A stretch of 43,601 nucleotides of DNA. Origin: an uncultured Pelagibacteraceae bacterium. GTDB lineage: Bacteria; Pseudomonadota; Alphaproteobacteria; Pelagibacterales; Pelagibacteraceae. The notes below the pieces were generated by a model. It worked only from the letters and a program-made list of their open reading frames with translations. It was not told the origin of the DNA and did not search any database. Below, piece by piece: positions 18,397 to 26,571 of this stretch (position 1 is the stretch's first letter; each line of letters opens with the position of its first letter). The stretch spans positions 1 through 43,601 of the forward strand of contig CACLSS010000006.1 in NCBI GenBank assembly GCA_902609645.1, written 5' to 3'. Position numbers and translations under genes: made by a program.

Positions 18397-19390
18397 ACGA
18401 AGCTTTTTGATAAAGATCAACTATTAAATTCTTAATTAAAGTATTATTATTTAAGTTAGAATTAACTTTGAGTTGAATTTCTGCATTAAAAAGAATTTTC
18501 CTTGCCTTTTCTAATTTTTCTGAATTCCATCTGCTAATTTGTTTATAAAAAGTTGGTTTATCCTTCCAAAATATTGGAGGTTTCATTTTATCAATAGCTT
18601 TCTCTATATCTTTCTCTTTTTTTAATTCATAATTTAGATTTATAAGTTTTTCTATTCTGTTGCTCAATATACTTAGGTAAAAATAAGCATTTTCGTTTTG
18701 AAGAACGATGTTTCCAAGATTTTCATTCAAGTTAGTCTTATCTGCGCTTAAACACGCGTCTCTCACACTGTTAAAGTCTAAATTATTGTTGTTATTCAAC
18801 AATTCTGGAAGTTTGTCTGAACTAATTTTCTTATCAATAAAAAGACATTTAATTTTGTCAATTTCACCAGAAAGAGTTTTTCTGTCAAGATTACAATTTT
18901 TAATTAATAAATTGATCATCTGTTGAGTTACACCAGAATAACCTTTAAGTTTACTTCTTGTATACTCCCCAAGTGTTCTTTCATTATCATGGTAACATGC
19001 AACAATTCCATGTGTATTCTCTTTTTCAAAGTTTTTTCTAAGTGTTGATTTTTTTTCTAAAGTTTGCGCGAATAAAAATATTTTAAGATCTTCTTTTGGT
19101 TTTTGCCCGATATCATAAATTATATCTTTAATCTTATCTGTAACTTCGTTTATGAAGATAATTTTTTTACTACTAAACAAAGAGGTATTTTCAACTTGTT
19201 CGATGAGAATATCTTTTTTTTTTAATATTTCATCTTGGGTAAATAAGATTTTTTCGTGGTTTTTAAAATAAATTTTAATTTGATCTTTAATATCATCCTT
19301 CATACCTATATTTTCACCATAGATAAGGTTAATAAAATATTTTTCTATTAAAGAAATATTTTGCTCTAACAAATAACTTTTTAAAATCAT
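18386..19390 (-). CDS. holA: DNA polymerase III delta subunit
   Basis: HolA is the clamp-loader subunit that opens the beta ring. The protein is divergent but has the family layout: an N-terminal YLLEQ and YGEN segment, then an ISLIEKYF helix, the degenerate AAA+ domain with a KKIIFINEV strand, the central CNLDRKTLSGEIDKIK segment corresponding to the conserved nLxxLxxEIeKL, and a helical collar. It has 334 residues. It follows lptE with an ATGA overlap; the order leuS-lptE-holA is conserved across Proteobacteria and makes the call firm. Confidence 0.88.
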   Translation of the reverse strand: MILKSYLLEQNISLIEKYFINLIYGENIGMKDDIKDQIKIYFKNHEKILFTQDEILKKKDILIEQVENTSLFSSKKIIFINEVTDKIKDIIYDIGQKPKEDLKIFLFAQTLEKKSTLRKNFEKENTHGIVACYHDNERTLGEYTRSKLKGYSGVTQQMINLLIKNCNLDRKTLSGEIDKIKCLFIDKKISSDKLPELLNNNNNLDFNSVRDACLSADKTNLNENLGNIVLQNENAYFYLSILSNRIEKLINLNYELKKEKDIEKAIDKMKPPIFWKDKPTFYKQISRWNSEKLEKARKILFNAEIQLKVNSNLNNNTLIKNLIVDLYQKASSTS

Positions 19391-19854
19391 TTAAAAATAG
19401 AGTTTAGTTCAATTTGTAATTCACTTGCAATAGACTCTATTAAACTCTCTACAACTTTTTTTTCATTATTCAATGTATCTGAATGTACATCAGATGCTGA
19501 ATAATTTTGCGACTTAGTAAAAACTTTAGTAAATAAAACATTTTTATTATTACTTGCAACGATTTCAAACGTTAACGTTGTTGAATAGGTCAATATTTTA
19601 CCTGATTGATTCTTATTAGAAACCCCTGTTTTCTTTTCTGATTTTATATCTAATTCAATTGCATTTGAAGCATTTTTGACACTAATTAAATTATTTTTTA
19701 AAAGTCCAGCAATCCTTTTATTCCCCTCAAGGTTAAATTTGGAAATCGAGTAATTTTGGTTGGCTTTATTTAAAATAGGCTGATAACCACAACTCAGTAT
19801 CAAATTAATACTTACTGCAAAAAAAAATATTTTATATAATTTAAATTTTTTCAT
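19387..19854 (-). CDS. lptE: LPS-assembly lipoprotein LptE
   Basis: LptE is the outer-membrane lipoprotein that plugs the LptD barrel. It has a signal peptide with lipobox [11 protein letters not shown], where Cys22 would be the lipidated residue and CGYQP is typical of LptE. The mature domain of about 130 residues is Lys- and Asn-rich, with predicted beta strands ([15 protein letters not shown]) and a C-terminal helix ending [15 protein letters not shown] overlaps connect it with leuS upstream and holA downstream. Confidence 0.85.
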   Translation of the reverse strand: MKKFKLYKIFFFAVSINLILSCGYQPILNKANQNYSISKFNLEGNKRIAGLLKNNLISVKNASNAIELDIKSEKKTGVSNKNQSGKILTYSTTLTFEIVASNNKNVLFTKVFTKSQNYSASDVHSDTLNNEKKVVESLIESIASELQIELNSIFK

Positions 19855-22361
19855 GCAATAATAAAGTTTATAATTTTATTTTTAACAAATATTTTTTTAA
19901 TTACTTTTTTATTTCTAAGATTTTTTTCTACATTGTCGATTTTTTGTGCTTCTTTTGTAGCATCAAGTTCAGAAATATTTTTCTTTGCTGAAATAAGACC
20001 CCTTTTTTTGCCATTTATTTGAACAACAATAACGACATTTTCATCTATTAATAAACTTTTTTCAATTCCTGGCCATTCAATTTTTGAGTAAAAATCTTTG
20101 CCTTCAAGTCTTGACAAGCACTCACAGGATATGTGAGGAATAAAGGGCATTATAGCTTTCATCAAACTTGCTTGTGATCGCAAAAAGTCCTTATTTTCAA
20201 TGGGTTTATTGACATATTCCTCCATCAATCTTATTGCTTCATAAAAAGAAGCTATAGCAACATTTAACTGAAATTTTTCTATAAAACTTGTAATCTTAAA
20301 CAAATATTTATTTATAGCTGTTAAAAACTTCTTTTTCTCTTCTTCTAAAGATTTTACGTTTTTTCTATTAAGAGCTCTTTCATTTAAAGACCAGACTCTT
20401 TGAACAAATTTATGTGCTGCGGCTACCCCATCATTTGACCATTGAATATCTCTATCTGGCGGGCTATCCGAAAGCATAAACCACCTAATTGCATCAGCGC
20501 CATAAATTTTTATCATGCTTTCAGGATCTACAACATTTTTTTTTGATTTAGACATTGCTTCAGGAGGCCCAACTGTGATTTCAGATTTATTAAAATCTTT
20601 TATTTCTTCAGGACTCAGCCAATTTCCTTTTTTATTTTTGTACGTTTCATGACAAACCATTCCTTGTGTAAAAAGACCCTTAAAAGGTTCTTTAATTTTT
20701 ATCTTCTCATTATTTAATTTTATTGCCCTCATAAAAAATCTTGAATAGAGCAAATGTAATATTGCATGTTCTACCCCACCAATGTACTGATCTACTGGCA
20801 TCCAATAACTTAGAGACTTTTCATCGAAAGGTTTGTCCTTCAATTTTGGAGAGCAAAACCTAATAAAATACCATGAAGAGTCCACAAATGTGTCTAGAGT
20901 ATCTGTCTCTCTAATGGCATCTTCACCTGTTTTTTTATATTTAGTTTTTTTCCAATTAGGATGGTTTTCCAGTGGATTACCTTTTGAATTTAGATCTACG
21001 TCCCCAGGTAACATTATTGGTAACTCACTTTTATCGACAGGCACAACTTTACCATTTTTTAAATAAATCATTGGTATCGGACAACCCCAATATCTTTGTC
21101 TAGAAATTCCCCAATCTTTTAGTCTGTAAGATATTTTTCTTTTACCTATTTTCTTCTTCTCTATTTCACTGATTATCTTATCTTTTGCATCGGAAATATT
21201 TAGACCATTTAAAAATTCAGAATTAATTATACTTCCATCTCCATCAAAAGCTTTATTATCTTTAACGACTTCATGATTTTCTCTTGGTTTAACTACTTTT
21301 ATAATTTCAATTTTATATTTCTTAGCAAAGTCATAGTCTCTCTGGTCGTGAGCAGGACATCCAAAAATAGCGCCGGATCCATAATCCATTAAAATAAAGT
21401 TTGCAACATAAACAGGTATACTTTTATTTTTTATAAAAGGATGCTTAGCTTTAAATCCTGTGTCGTAACCAATCTTTTCCGCGTTTGCTATAGCTTCTTC
21501 GGTAGTCCCTACTCGAGAAGATTTGTTTTTAAATTTAAGGAAACTATCATTATTACTAAAATTTTTGCAAATTGGATGATCAACCGAAACCGCTAAAAAA
21601 GTAGCGCCAAATATAGTATCTGGGCGTGTTGTAAAAATTTTTACTTTTTCTTTTCCCTCGATTTCAAAATCAATCTCACATCCAACAGATTTACCAATCC
21701 AATTTTTTTGCATCAACTTTACTTTTTCTGGCCATTCTGTGAGTGAATTTAAATCTTCTAACAATTCTTCTGAGAACTTAGATATATTAAAAAACCACTG
21801 GGACAGTTTTTTTCTTTCTACAATGGCGTTTGATCTCCATCCTTTACCATTAATTACTTGTTCATTTGCTAGAACTGTTTGTTCAACAGGATCCCAATTT
21901 ACGTAAGTTTCCTTTCTAACGACTAATCCTTTGTTATACAAATCTATAAAAAGTGATTGTTGATGTTTATAGTAATTTGGATCACACGTTGAAATTTCTA
22001 AATCCCAATCAATTGAAAGTCCCAAGGAATAGAGCTGTCTTTTCATAGTTGCAATATTTTTTTGTGTCCATTCTTTCGGGTCCAAATTATTCTCTCTAGC
22101 AGCATTTTCAGCTGGCATACCAAAAGAGTCCCACCCCATAGGATGGAGAACATTAAAACCTTGCATTGTCTTGTATCTCGCAAGTACGTCACCGATAGCA
22201 TAGTTTCTAACGTGGCCCATGTGAATTTTACCTGAAGGATAAGGAAACATCTCTAGGCAGTAGAATTTCTTTTTTTTGTCGGTGTTTTTAAATGAGTTTT
22301 TATTACTTGACCAAAAGTCTTGCCATTTTTTATCTATGTCTTTTACATCAACCTTATTCAT
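19851..22361 (-). CDS. leuS: Leucyl-tRNA synthetase
   Basis: LeuS charges tRNA-Leu. It is a class I enzyme of 836 residues. [19 protein letters not shown] holds the HIGH signature (HMGH, residues 47-50), and [13 protein letters not shown] around residue 600 holds KMSKS. The CP1 editing domain is present, with [12 protein letters not shown] and [12 protein letters not shown], so mischarged tRNA can be hydrolysed. The C-terminal part has the anticodon-binding helices and the small terminal domain. It starts 17 bp after the DUF3576 gene ends. Confidence 0.97.
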   Translation of the reverse strand: MNKVDVKDIDKKWQDFWSSNKNSFKNTDKKKKFYCLEMFPYPSGKIHMGHVRNYAIGDVLARYKTMQGFNVLHPMGWDSFGMPAENAARENNLDPKEWTQKNIATMKRQLYSLGLSIDWDLEISTCDPNYYKHQQSLFIDLYNKGLVVRKETYVNWDPVEQTVLANEQVINGKGWRSNAIVERKKLSQWFFNISKFSEELLEDLNSLTEWPEKVKLMQKNWIGKSVGCEIDFEIEGKEKVKIFTTRPDTIFGATFLAVSVDHPICKNFSNNDSFLKFKNKSSRVGTTEEAIANAEKIGYDTGFKAKHPFIKNKSIPVYVANFILMDYGSGAIFGCPAHDQRDYDFAKKYKIEIIKVVKPRENHEVVKDNKAFDGDGSIINSEFLNGLNISDAKDKIISEIEKKKIGKRKISYRLKDWGISRQRYWGCPIPMIYLKNGKVVPVDKSELPIMLPGDVDLNSKGNPLENHPNWKKTKYKKTGEDAIRETDTLDTFVDSSWYFIRFCSPKLKDKPFDEKSLSYWMPVDQYIGGVEHAILHLLYSRFFMRAIKLNNEKIKIKEPFKGLFTQGMVCHETYKNKKGNWLSPEEIKDFNKSEITVGPPEAMSKSKKNVVDPESMIKIYGADAIRWFMLSDSPPDRDIQWSNDGVAAAHKFVQRVWSLNERALNRKNVKSLEEEKKKFLTAINKYLFKITSFIEKFQLNVAIASFYEAIRLMEEYVNKPIENKDFLRSQASLMKAIMPFIPHISCECLSRLEGKDFYSKIEWPGIEKSLLIDENVVIVVQINGKKRGLISAKKNISELDATKEAQKIDNVEKNLRNKKVIKKIFVKNKIINFIIA

Positions 22362-22378
22362 TAAGTAGTAGAATTTGT

Positions 22379-22918
22379 TTATTTCTTTTTCTTATTTTTA
22401 GCATTTTCAACTAGAAGTGCAGCTTTTTTAATAATATCTGCTCTTATAGTTTGTTCAAGCCTAGGAGATGAAATTTTCTGAACTATACAATTTTCCCCTT
22501 TTGATTTACATGTTTTTTTGTGAATAATAATTTTCAAACTATCAGATCTTACTTCGTTTGATAAAAATCTTATTGTAAACTTTAATGATTCTTCAGTTGT
22601 GTTTGCGTCTGTATACCAATCTGTTATAATCATACCACCTGAATAATCCACAGTTACTAGTGGCATAAAATCAATCACATCGAAAGTTGCTCTCCACATT
22701 GGATTTGATGAGCTAAATTCATAAGTGGTTTTACGGTCACCTAGAGCTTTACCAAGTGTCATGCCTTTGCCTTCTTTCAAGTTTTTTAAAGCTCTTTCTT
22801 TACCACTATCTGGTGTATCTCTGCTTCCTCCAGGTAAATTTGCAAGAGGATCTCCACAGGAAATAAGCAGCATACTGACGAAAACTAGAATTGTTTTTTT
22901 TGTGAAAAATTTAGACAT
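22379..22918 (-). CDS. DUF3576 family lipoprotein
   Basis: This is a predicted lipoprotein with signal peptide and lipobox LLISCGD (lipidated Cys21). The mature sequence carries the alphaproteobacterial DUF3576 pattern: [18 protein letters not shown], then [15 protein letters not shown], and a [17 protein letters not shown] strand, ending in a Lys-rich tail. The function is unknown. Its position directly upstream of leuS-lptE is conserved in alphaproteobacteria and hints at an outer-membrane assembly role, but that is only inference. It is the first gene of the leftward leuS operon, so its promoter must lie in the 185 bp shared with the porin. Confidence 0.82.
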   Translation of the reverse strand: MSKFFTKKTILVFVSMLLISCGDPLANLPGGSRDTPDSGKERALKNLKEGKGMTLGKALGDRKTTYEFSSSNPMWRATFDVIDFMPLVTVDYSGGMIITDWYTDANTTEESLKFTIRFLSNEVRSDSLKIIIHKKTCKSKGENCIVQKISSPRLEQTIRADIIKKAALLVENAKNKKKK

Positions 22919-23069
22919 ATCAATTTAATATCCCATACTTTATCGATAAACACCTATAAACATCAAAAAGGCCCATATTCTGTGTGATATTTATACAACA
23001 TATATCTAAAAAATACAGATATTTTGGCGATTATTGTGCATGAGGGGATAAAATAAGTTATTTTTTAGC

Positions 23070-23085
23070 GTTTATTTAAATAAAC
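23070..23085. repeat. 16 bp perfect palindrome in the porin leader
   Basis: GTTTATTTAAATAAAC is a perfect inverted repeat within the 185 bp gap (22919-23103) between the DUF3576 gene and the porin, starting 34 bp before the porin ATG. It could be an operator or an mRNA-stabilising 5' hairpin. It consists almost wholly of A and T, so chance is not excluded. Confidence 0.45.
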
Positions 23086-23091
23086 AATAAC

Positions 23092-23097
23092 AAGGAG
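23092..23097 (+). promoter_or_regulatory. Strong Shine-Dalgarno of the porin
   Basis: AAGGAG lies 6 bp before the ATG at 23104. Most genes in this window have no comparable ribosome binding site, so this marks a highly translated gene and fixes the start. Confidence 0.8.
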
Positions 23098-23103
23098 ATA
23101 AAC

Positions 23104-24108
23104 ATGAAAAATATAACTAAAGTAGGTTTGTCTGCACTAGCTGGAGCTTTGGCTATTACATCTGCAAACGCAGGTGAAATGTCAATGTCTGGTAGCATGG
23201 AGGCATCTTACACAAAAGGTAGTGGTTATGTAACAACTGGAAACCCTTTAGGAATGGATAAGGAATTATCTATTACTGGTTCTGGTGAGTTAGATAATGG
23301 AACTACAGTAAGTTATAAGCAAACAGTAGGCGATTCTTTTGGATTTAACGATTCTGAAATCGTTTTCGGAGGCGTATTCGGTATGGCTGATGTTGCTTTA
23401 ACTTCAACTGGTTCTCCAATTTCAGCTATTGACGATGTAACGCCGACTGCTTTTGAAGAAGCAAACGCATTACTAGGTTCAATAGATGACGTTAATGGTA
23501 TGGACGGTACTTATGGTATCAGAGTTACTATGGCGGACTTTATGGGTTCTGGTTTTAAAATAGATGGTATGTATACAACTGACGTTGGTTCAGGAGATGC
23601 TCAAGCAGATAACGGTTCATCTGGTGAGCTTGGTGGTACATCCGACAAAGGTACGGAAATAACTGTAACAGGTTCAGTACCAATGGTTGAAGGTTTAGAC
23701 GTTGGTGTTGGTTACTACGATCAAGATAGTGACGCTACAATAGGTACAGGAAACTATGGACAAGATGAAGGTACTGCTTACATTAAGTACTCAACTGGTC
23801 CAGTATCTGTTGGTTACCAAAGAGGTGTGGTATCAATTCAAAGTGCTACTTCTGAGCAAACATACGACAATGAAATGATTGGTATTTCTTATAAAATATC
23901 TGATGATTTATCAGTTTCTTATAATGAACTAGAATCAAGATCATCTAGTCGTGGTTCAGATATCGACCAAGACTTTGACTCTATATCATTGTCTTACTCT
24001 ATGGGTGGTATGACTATCAACTTAGCTGACTCAGATGTGTCAAATGCTTCTTACACTAAAGGTAGAGCAATTGATGCTACTTCTGTTTCATTAGCTATTG
24101 CGTTTTAA
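23104..24108 (+). CDS. Outer-membrane porin
   Basis: This is a predicted 334-residue general porin. The signal peptide runs to about residue 23 (SALAGALAITSANA, cleaved before Gly-Glu-Met). The mature part is made of alternating beta strands with Gly- and Asp-rich loops and ends in VSLAIAF, whose terminal Phe is the outer-membrane insertion signal. The protein is acidic, unlike its lysine-rich neighbours. It sits alone between an atypically long leader, with a strong ribosome site, and a strong terminator, as expected for an abundant protein. Substrate specificity cannot be read from sequence. Confidence 0.9.
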   Translation: MKNITKVGLSALAGALAITSANAGEMSMSGSMEASYTKGSGYVTTGNPLGMDKELSITGSGELDNGTTVSYKQTVGDSFGFNDSEIVFGGVFGMADVALTSTGSPISAIDDVTPTAFEEANALLGSIDDVNGMDGTYGIRVTMADFMGSGFKIDGMYTTDVGSGDAQADNGSSGELGGTSDKGTEITVTGSVPMVEGLDVGVGYYDQDSDATIGTGNYGQDEGTAYIKYSTGPVSVGYQRGVVSIQSATSEQTYDNEMIGISYKISDDLSVSYNELESRSSSRGSDIDQDFDSISLSYSMGGMTINLADSDVSNASYTKGRAIDATSVSLAIAF

Positions 24109-24113
24109 GTAAT

Positions 24114-24695
24114 TTAAAAATTATTTTTTAAAAAAGCCGGCATGTATTTGCCGGCTTTTTTTTTATCCCCAGACATCGCGCAACCATGAATATCAAGCAG
24201 ACTTAATAATTTAAAATTTTTTTCATTTATTCCACCTAACGCAATAAATTTTTGAGAAAAATTTCGAGTTAATAAATTAAATTTAGTTGTGCCTAGAAAT
24301 CCTTTCTTGAACTTATTAGATGTTTTAAAAATTCTAGATAAAACAATATATTCGCAACCTTGCGTTAGTTTTTCATGAATTTCAGGAATATTGTGTGCAC
24401 TACCAATTATTTTGACTTTACGGTTTATTTTTCTAAGTTGTTTAAACTGACTTTTATTATACGCGGATATATAAAAATTCTTTGTTTTTAATAAAAATAA
24501 AATTTTTACACTATTTTGGACGAACAAAGTAATTTTTTTATTAATACATCTTTTATCAAATTTTTTTAAATCTATAAGATTGACTTTTTCTGGGTTTCTT
24601 AAAATTAAAATTGCACCTATTTTTTTAACATAATCTAGGTTAAGTTCATTTAATTTTTCTATAAAGAAAAAAAGTTTAAAGTTTTTTTTTATCAT
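24114..24695 (-). CDS. TenI/ThiE-like TIM-barrel protein (thiamine phosphate synthase family)
   Basis: The C-terminal half matches the ThiE/TenI barrel: IIGSAHNIPEIHEKLTQGCE corresponds to iGxSxHs-x-EixxAxxxGaD, YIVLSRIFKTSNKF to the pyrophosphate-loop region with T-x-S-K, and FIALGGINEKN to the phosphate-binding strand. The N-terminal half is Lys-rich and lacks the NDRxDLA motif that binds the pyrimidine pyrophosphate in true ThiE (ISAYNKSQFK stands there), so synthase activity is doubtful; a TenI-like or other role is possible. It has 193 residues. Its 3' end encodes AGKYMPAFLK across the porin terminator. Its ATG (24693-24695) overlaps the divergent yggS ATG by two bases. Confidence 0.72.
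   Translation of the reverse strand: MIKKNFKLFFFIEKLNELNLDYVKKIGAILILRNPEKVNLIDLKKFDKRCINKKITLFVQNSVKILFLLKTKNFYISAYNKSQFKQLRKINRKVKIIGSAHNIPEIHEKLTQGCEYIVLSRIFKTSNKFKKGFLGTTKFNLLTRNFSQKFIALGGINEKNFKLLSLLDIHGCAMSGDKKKAGKYMPAFLKNNF
24131..24164. terminator. Rho-independent terminator after the porin (bidirectional shape)
   Basis: An 11 bp stem (AAAAAGCCGGC at 24131-24141 pairing with GCCGGCTTTTT at 24150-24160) has an 8-base loop and is followed by T to 24164. It is the clearest terminator in the window. The A-tract on the left makes it usable from the other strand too, but on that strand it lies inside the last codons of the TenI/ThiE-like gene. Confidence 0.92.
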
Positions 24696-25356
24696 GAATG
24701 AACAAAGTGTAAATAAATTAAAATTAATTAAGGATAGTATAGAAAATTTTACTAGTGAAAGTAAACCTAATATAATTTGTGTTTCTAAAACTTTTCCTTT
24801 GCTAGCTCTCGAAGCTCTAATTAAATCTGGACATTATCATTATGGTGAGAATAAGGTTCAGGAAGCTGAGGATAAATGGTCAGAAAGACTTAAAACAGAA
24901 CCAAATTTAAAAATTCATATGGTTGGAAAATTACAATCTAATAAAGCAAAAAAAGCTGTAAGGATCTTTGACTTTATTCATTCTTTGGACAATTATAAAT
25001 TAGCAGATATATGTAAAAAAAGTGAAAACGATTTCAATAGAAAAATATCATATTTTATTCAAGTTAATATAGGCAATGAAATGCAAAAATCTGGAGTTCA
25101 ATCAAAAGACCTTAAAAGCTTTCTAAAATATTGCAAAGATGAAATTAAATTAAATGTTATAGGGTTGATGGTTTTACCACCTAATGATGATAATACTGAA
25201 AAACATTTTAGCAATGTTTCCCGATTAAATTATGAACTAGGTTTAAAAGATCTAAGTATGGGAATGTCATCAGATTACAAAACTGCGATTAAATATAAAT
25301 CAACATTTTTGAGGATAGGATCAGCTATTTTAGGTCCTAGGTCTCTCAAAAAATAA
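24694..25356 (+). CDS. YggS family pyridoxal phosphate-binding protein
   Basis: This is a PLP homeostasis protein (YggS/PLPBP/PROSC family), 220 residues, folded as an alanine-racemase-like TIM barrel. CVSKTFP contains the PLP-linking lysine. HYGENKVQEAEDKW and HMVGKLQSNKAKKA are family signatures, and LSMGMSSDYKTAIK with STFLRIGSAILGPR closes the phosphate-binding site. It has no known catalytic activity; it buffers PLP and influences amino and keto acid pools. The start at 24694 keeps the usual N-terminal helix, so the two-base overlap with the divergent neighbour appears genuine. It overlaps the convergent L,D-transpeptidase by 11 bp. Confidence 0.93.
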   Translation: MNEQSVNKLKLIKDSIENFTSESKPNIICVSKTFPLLALEALIKSGHYHYGENKVQEAEDKWSERLKTEPNLKIHMVGKLQSNKAKKAVRIFDFIHSLDNYKLADICKKSENDFNRKISYFIQVNIGNEMQKSGVQSKDLKSFLKYCKDEIKLNVIGLMVLPPNDDNTEKHFSNVSRLNYELGLKDLSMGMSSDYKTAIKYKSTFLRIGSAILGPRSLKK

Positions 25357-25837
25357 CGATTTTTGTTTTTTTGTTTATTGAGGGTAAAATTTTTAAAAAA
25401 TCTTTTTTTTTAATTGCTATACATCCTTTGGTGGAACTAAATTTTTTATTTGCTAAATGTAAAAAAATTGCACTTCCTTTATTTTTTAAAATTGGATTTA
25501 CGTTGTAGTTCATAACCAAAACCAAATCATAAACATTTTCTTTTAAATACAATCTCTCTGCCTTTTTTTTAAAAGGGAATTGAATTAACTTATTATAATC
25601 ATTTGAACTAGCGTCATCACACCACCCAAATTTTTTTTTTATTTTAATTTTTTTTAATTTCGTCCGAATATTACTTATTCTGTCAGACCTGTACATGAGG
25701 TATCTAAAATTGAAACTACCCTTAGGTGTTTTTAGGTCGCCCTCGGCTTTTTTCTTAGTTAAACCCATTTTACCTATAGAGCATTTTATCTTATAGTCTT
25801 TAAAATAAATAAATTTATCTTTTAAATATAAATGCAT
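25346..25837 (-). CDS. L,D-transpeptidase (YkuD-like) family protein
   Basis: YkuD-fold proteins form 3-3 cross-links or attach proteins to peptidoglycan. GDLKTPKGSFNF near residues 33-44 is the usual G-D-x-x-TP-x-G entry motif. AIFLHLANK provides the histidine and SSTKGCIAI the catalytic Cys (family SxGC). There is no obvious signal peptide or LysM domain in its 163 residues, as in some alphaproteobacterial minimal forms of the family. Its ATG (25835-25837) abuts the ATG of the divergent regulator (25832-25834), making ATGCAT. The regulator could control it. Confidence 0.83.
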   Translation of the reverse strand: MHLYLKDKFIYFKDYKIKCSIGKMGLTKKKAEGDLKTPKGSFNFRYLMYRSDRISNIRTKLKKIKIKKKFGWCDDASSNDYNKLIQFPFKKKAERLYLKENVYDLVLVMNYNVNPILKNKGSAIFLHLANKKFSSTKGCIAIKKKDFLKILPSINKKTKIVIF

Positions 25838-26458
25838 AAAGAAAATTACAATATTAACATTGCGTGTTTTTGCAATAAAAATTTTAATAATGCCCTAATC
25901 GAACTCGAGAACTTTTTAGGGTTTAATTTAATTTTATGTAAGGATTTAAATCAACTTAAAAATAAAAATATTAATGCAGTAATATTTGATAACGAAAATA
26001 GTAAAAAAATTTCATCTTTAAATATAAACAAACCTAAAATATACATTCAGGAAAAAAATAAAATTAATTTTGAAAAAGCTCCCGAAGTAATAATTAAGCT
26101 TCCCTTGAACATATTACAATTTAATCAGGAAATTATTAATGTTTGTAAAAAATTTGAGTTTAACAATAATTCTCTGATAAATATTAAAAATTATATATTA
26201 GACAAAAATGAGAGAATTTTAAAAAAAAATAATACTTTCTTAAAAATTACTGAGAAAGAAATTGATTTTATTGAAATTTTGAATTCATCAACAAAACCAT
26301 TAAGTAGAGATTTTATATTAAAGAATATTTGGAATTATTCTACCGATACAGATACTCACACTGTAGAAACACACATATATAGATTAAGACAAAAAATTAA
26401 AGATAAGTTTGAAGATAATAATTTTATAAAAAATTCAAAAAAAGGATATTCATTATGA
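25832..26458 (+). CDS. OmpR-type winged-helix regulator with degenerate receiver domain
   Basis: The C-terminal 75 residues form a clear OmpR/PhoB DNA-binding domain: ITEKEIDFIEIL, then LSRDFILKNIW, the recognition helix THTVETHIYRLRQKIK, and a FIKNSKKGYSL wing. The N-terminal 115 residues have the length and strand spacing of a receiver but not its chemistry. No acidic pair follows strand 1 (NINIACFCNKN), VIFDNENS is the only candidate for the phospho-Asp strand, and IKLPLNI stands where K-P-F is normal. It is therefore probably not a typical phosphorylated response regulator. No histidine kinase is nearby. Its stop overlaps the ATG of the ArfA-like ORF. Confidence 0.8.
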   Translation: MHKENYNINIACFCNKNFNNALIELENFLGFNLILCKDLNQLKNKNINAVIFDNENSKKISSLNINKPKIYIQEKNKINFEKAPEVIIKLPLNILQFNQEIINVCKKFEFNNNSLINIKNYILDKNERILKKNNTFLKITEKEIDFIEILNSSTKPLSRDFILKNIWNYSTDTDTHTVETHIYRLRQKIKDKFEDNNFIKNSKKGYSL

Positions 26459-26571
26459 AAAAAAGAAATTTATTTGCAAAGGATTTATTTTCTAAAAAAT
26501 ATTCTAAGCGTGTAGTTAAGCCTAAAAAAGGAAAAGGTAGTTATAGTAGAAAAAAACTTAAGAGAGCCTAG
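26455..26571 (+). CDS. arfA: ArfA-like ribosome-rescue mini-protein (38 aa)
   Basis: This short ORF starts at an ATG overlapping the stop of the upstream regulator (ATGA) and ends in TAG at 26569-26571. Its middle and end, RVVKPKKGKGSYSRKK, closely resemble the functional RVEKNKKGKGSYMRKG segment of E. coli ArfA, the factor that recruits release factor 2 to ribosomes stalled on truncated mRNA; DLF upstream parallels DPLF. The product stops about 7 residues after the match, so it resembles the truncated active form of E. coli ArfA rather than its full-length precursor. It overlaps the convergent adenosine kinase by 14 bp. It is very basic, and a ribosomal or nucleic-acid-binding role fits in any case. 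Confidence 0.72.
   Translation: MKKRNLFAKDLFSKKYSKRVVKPKKGKGSYSRKKLKRA

Noticed and set aside
14186-18400. oriC near mnmG-rsmG-parAB
   Set aside because: The neighbourhood is origin-proximal in many bacteria, but I found no cluster of DnaA boxes (TTATCCACA-like) or a sizeable AT-rich non-coding unwinding region here, so no origin is called.
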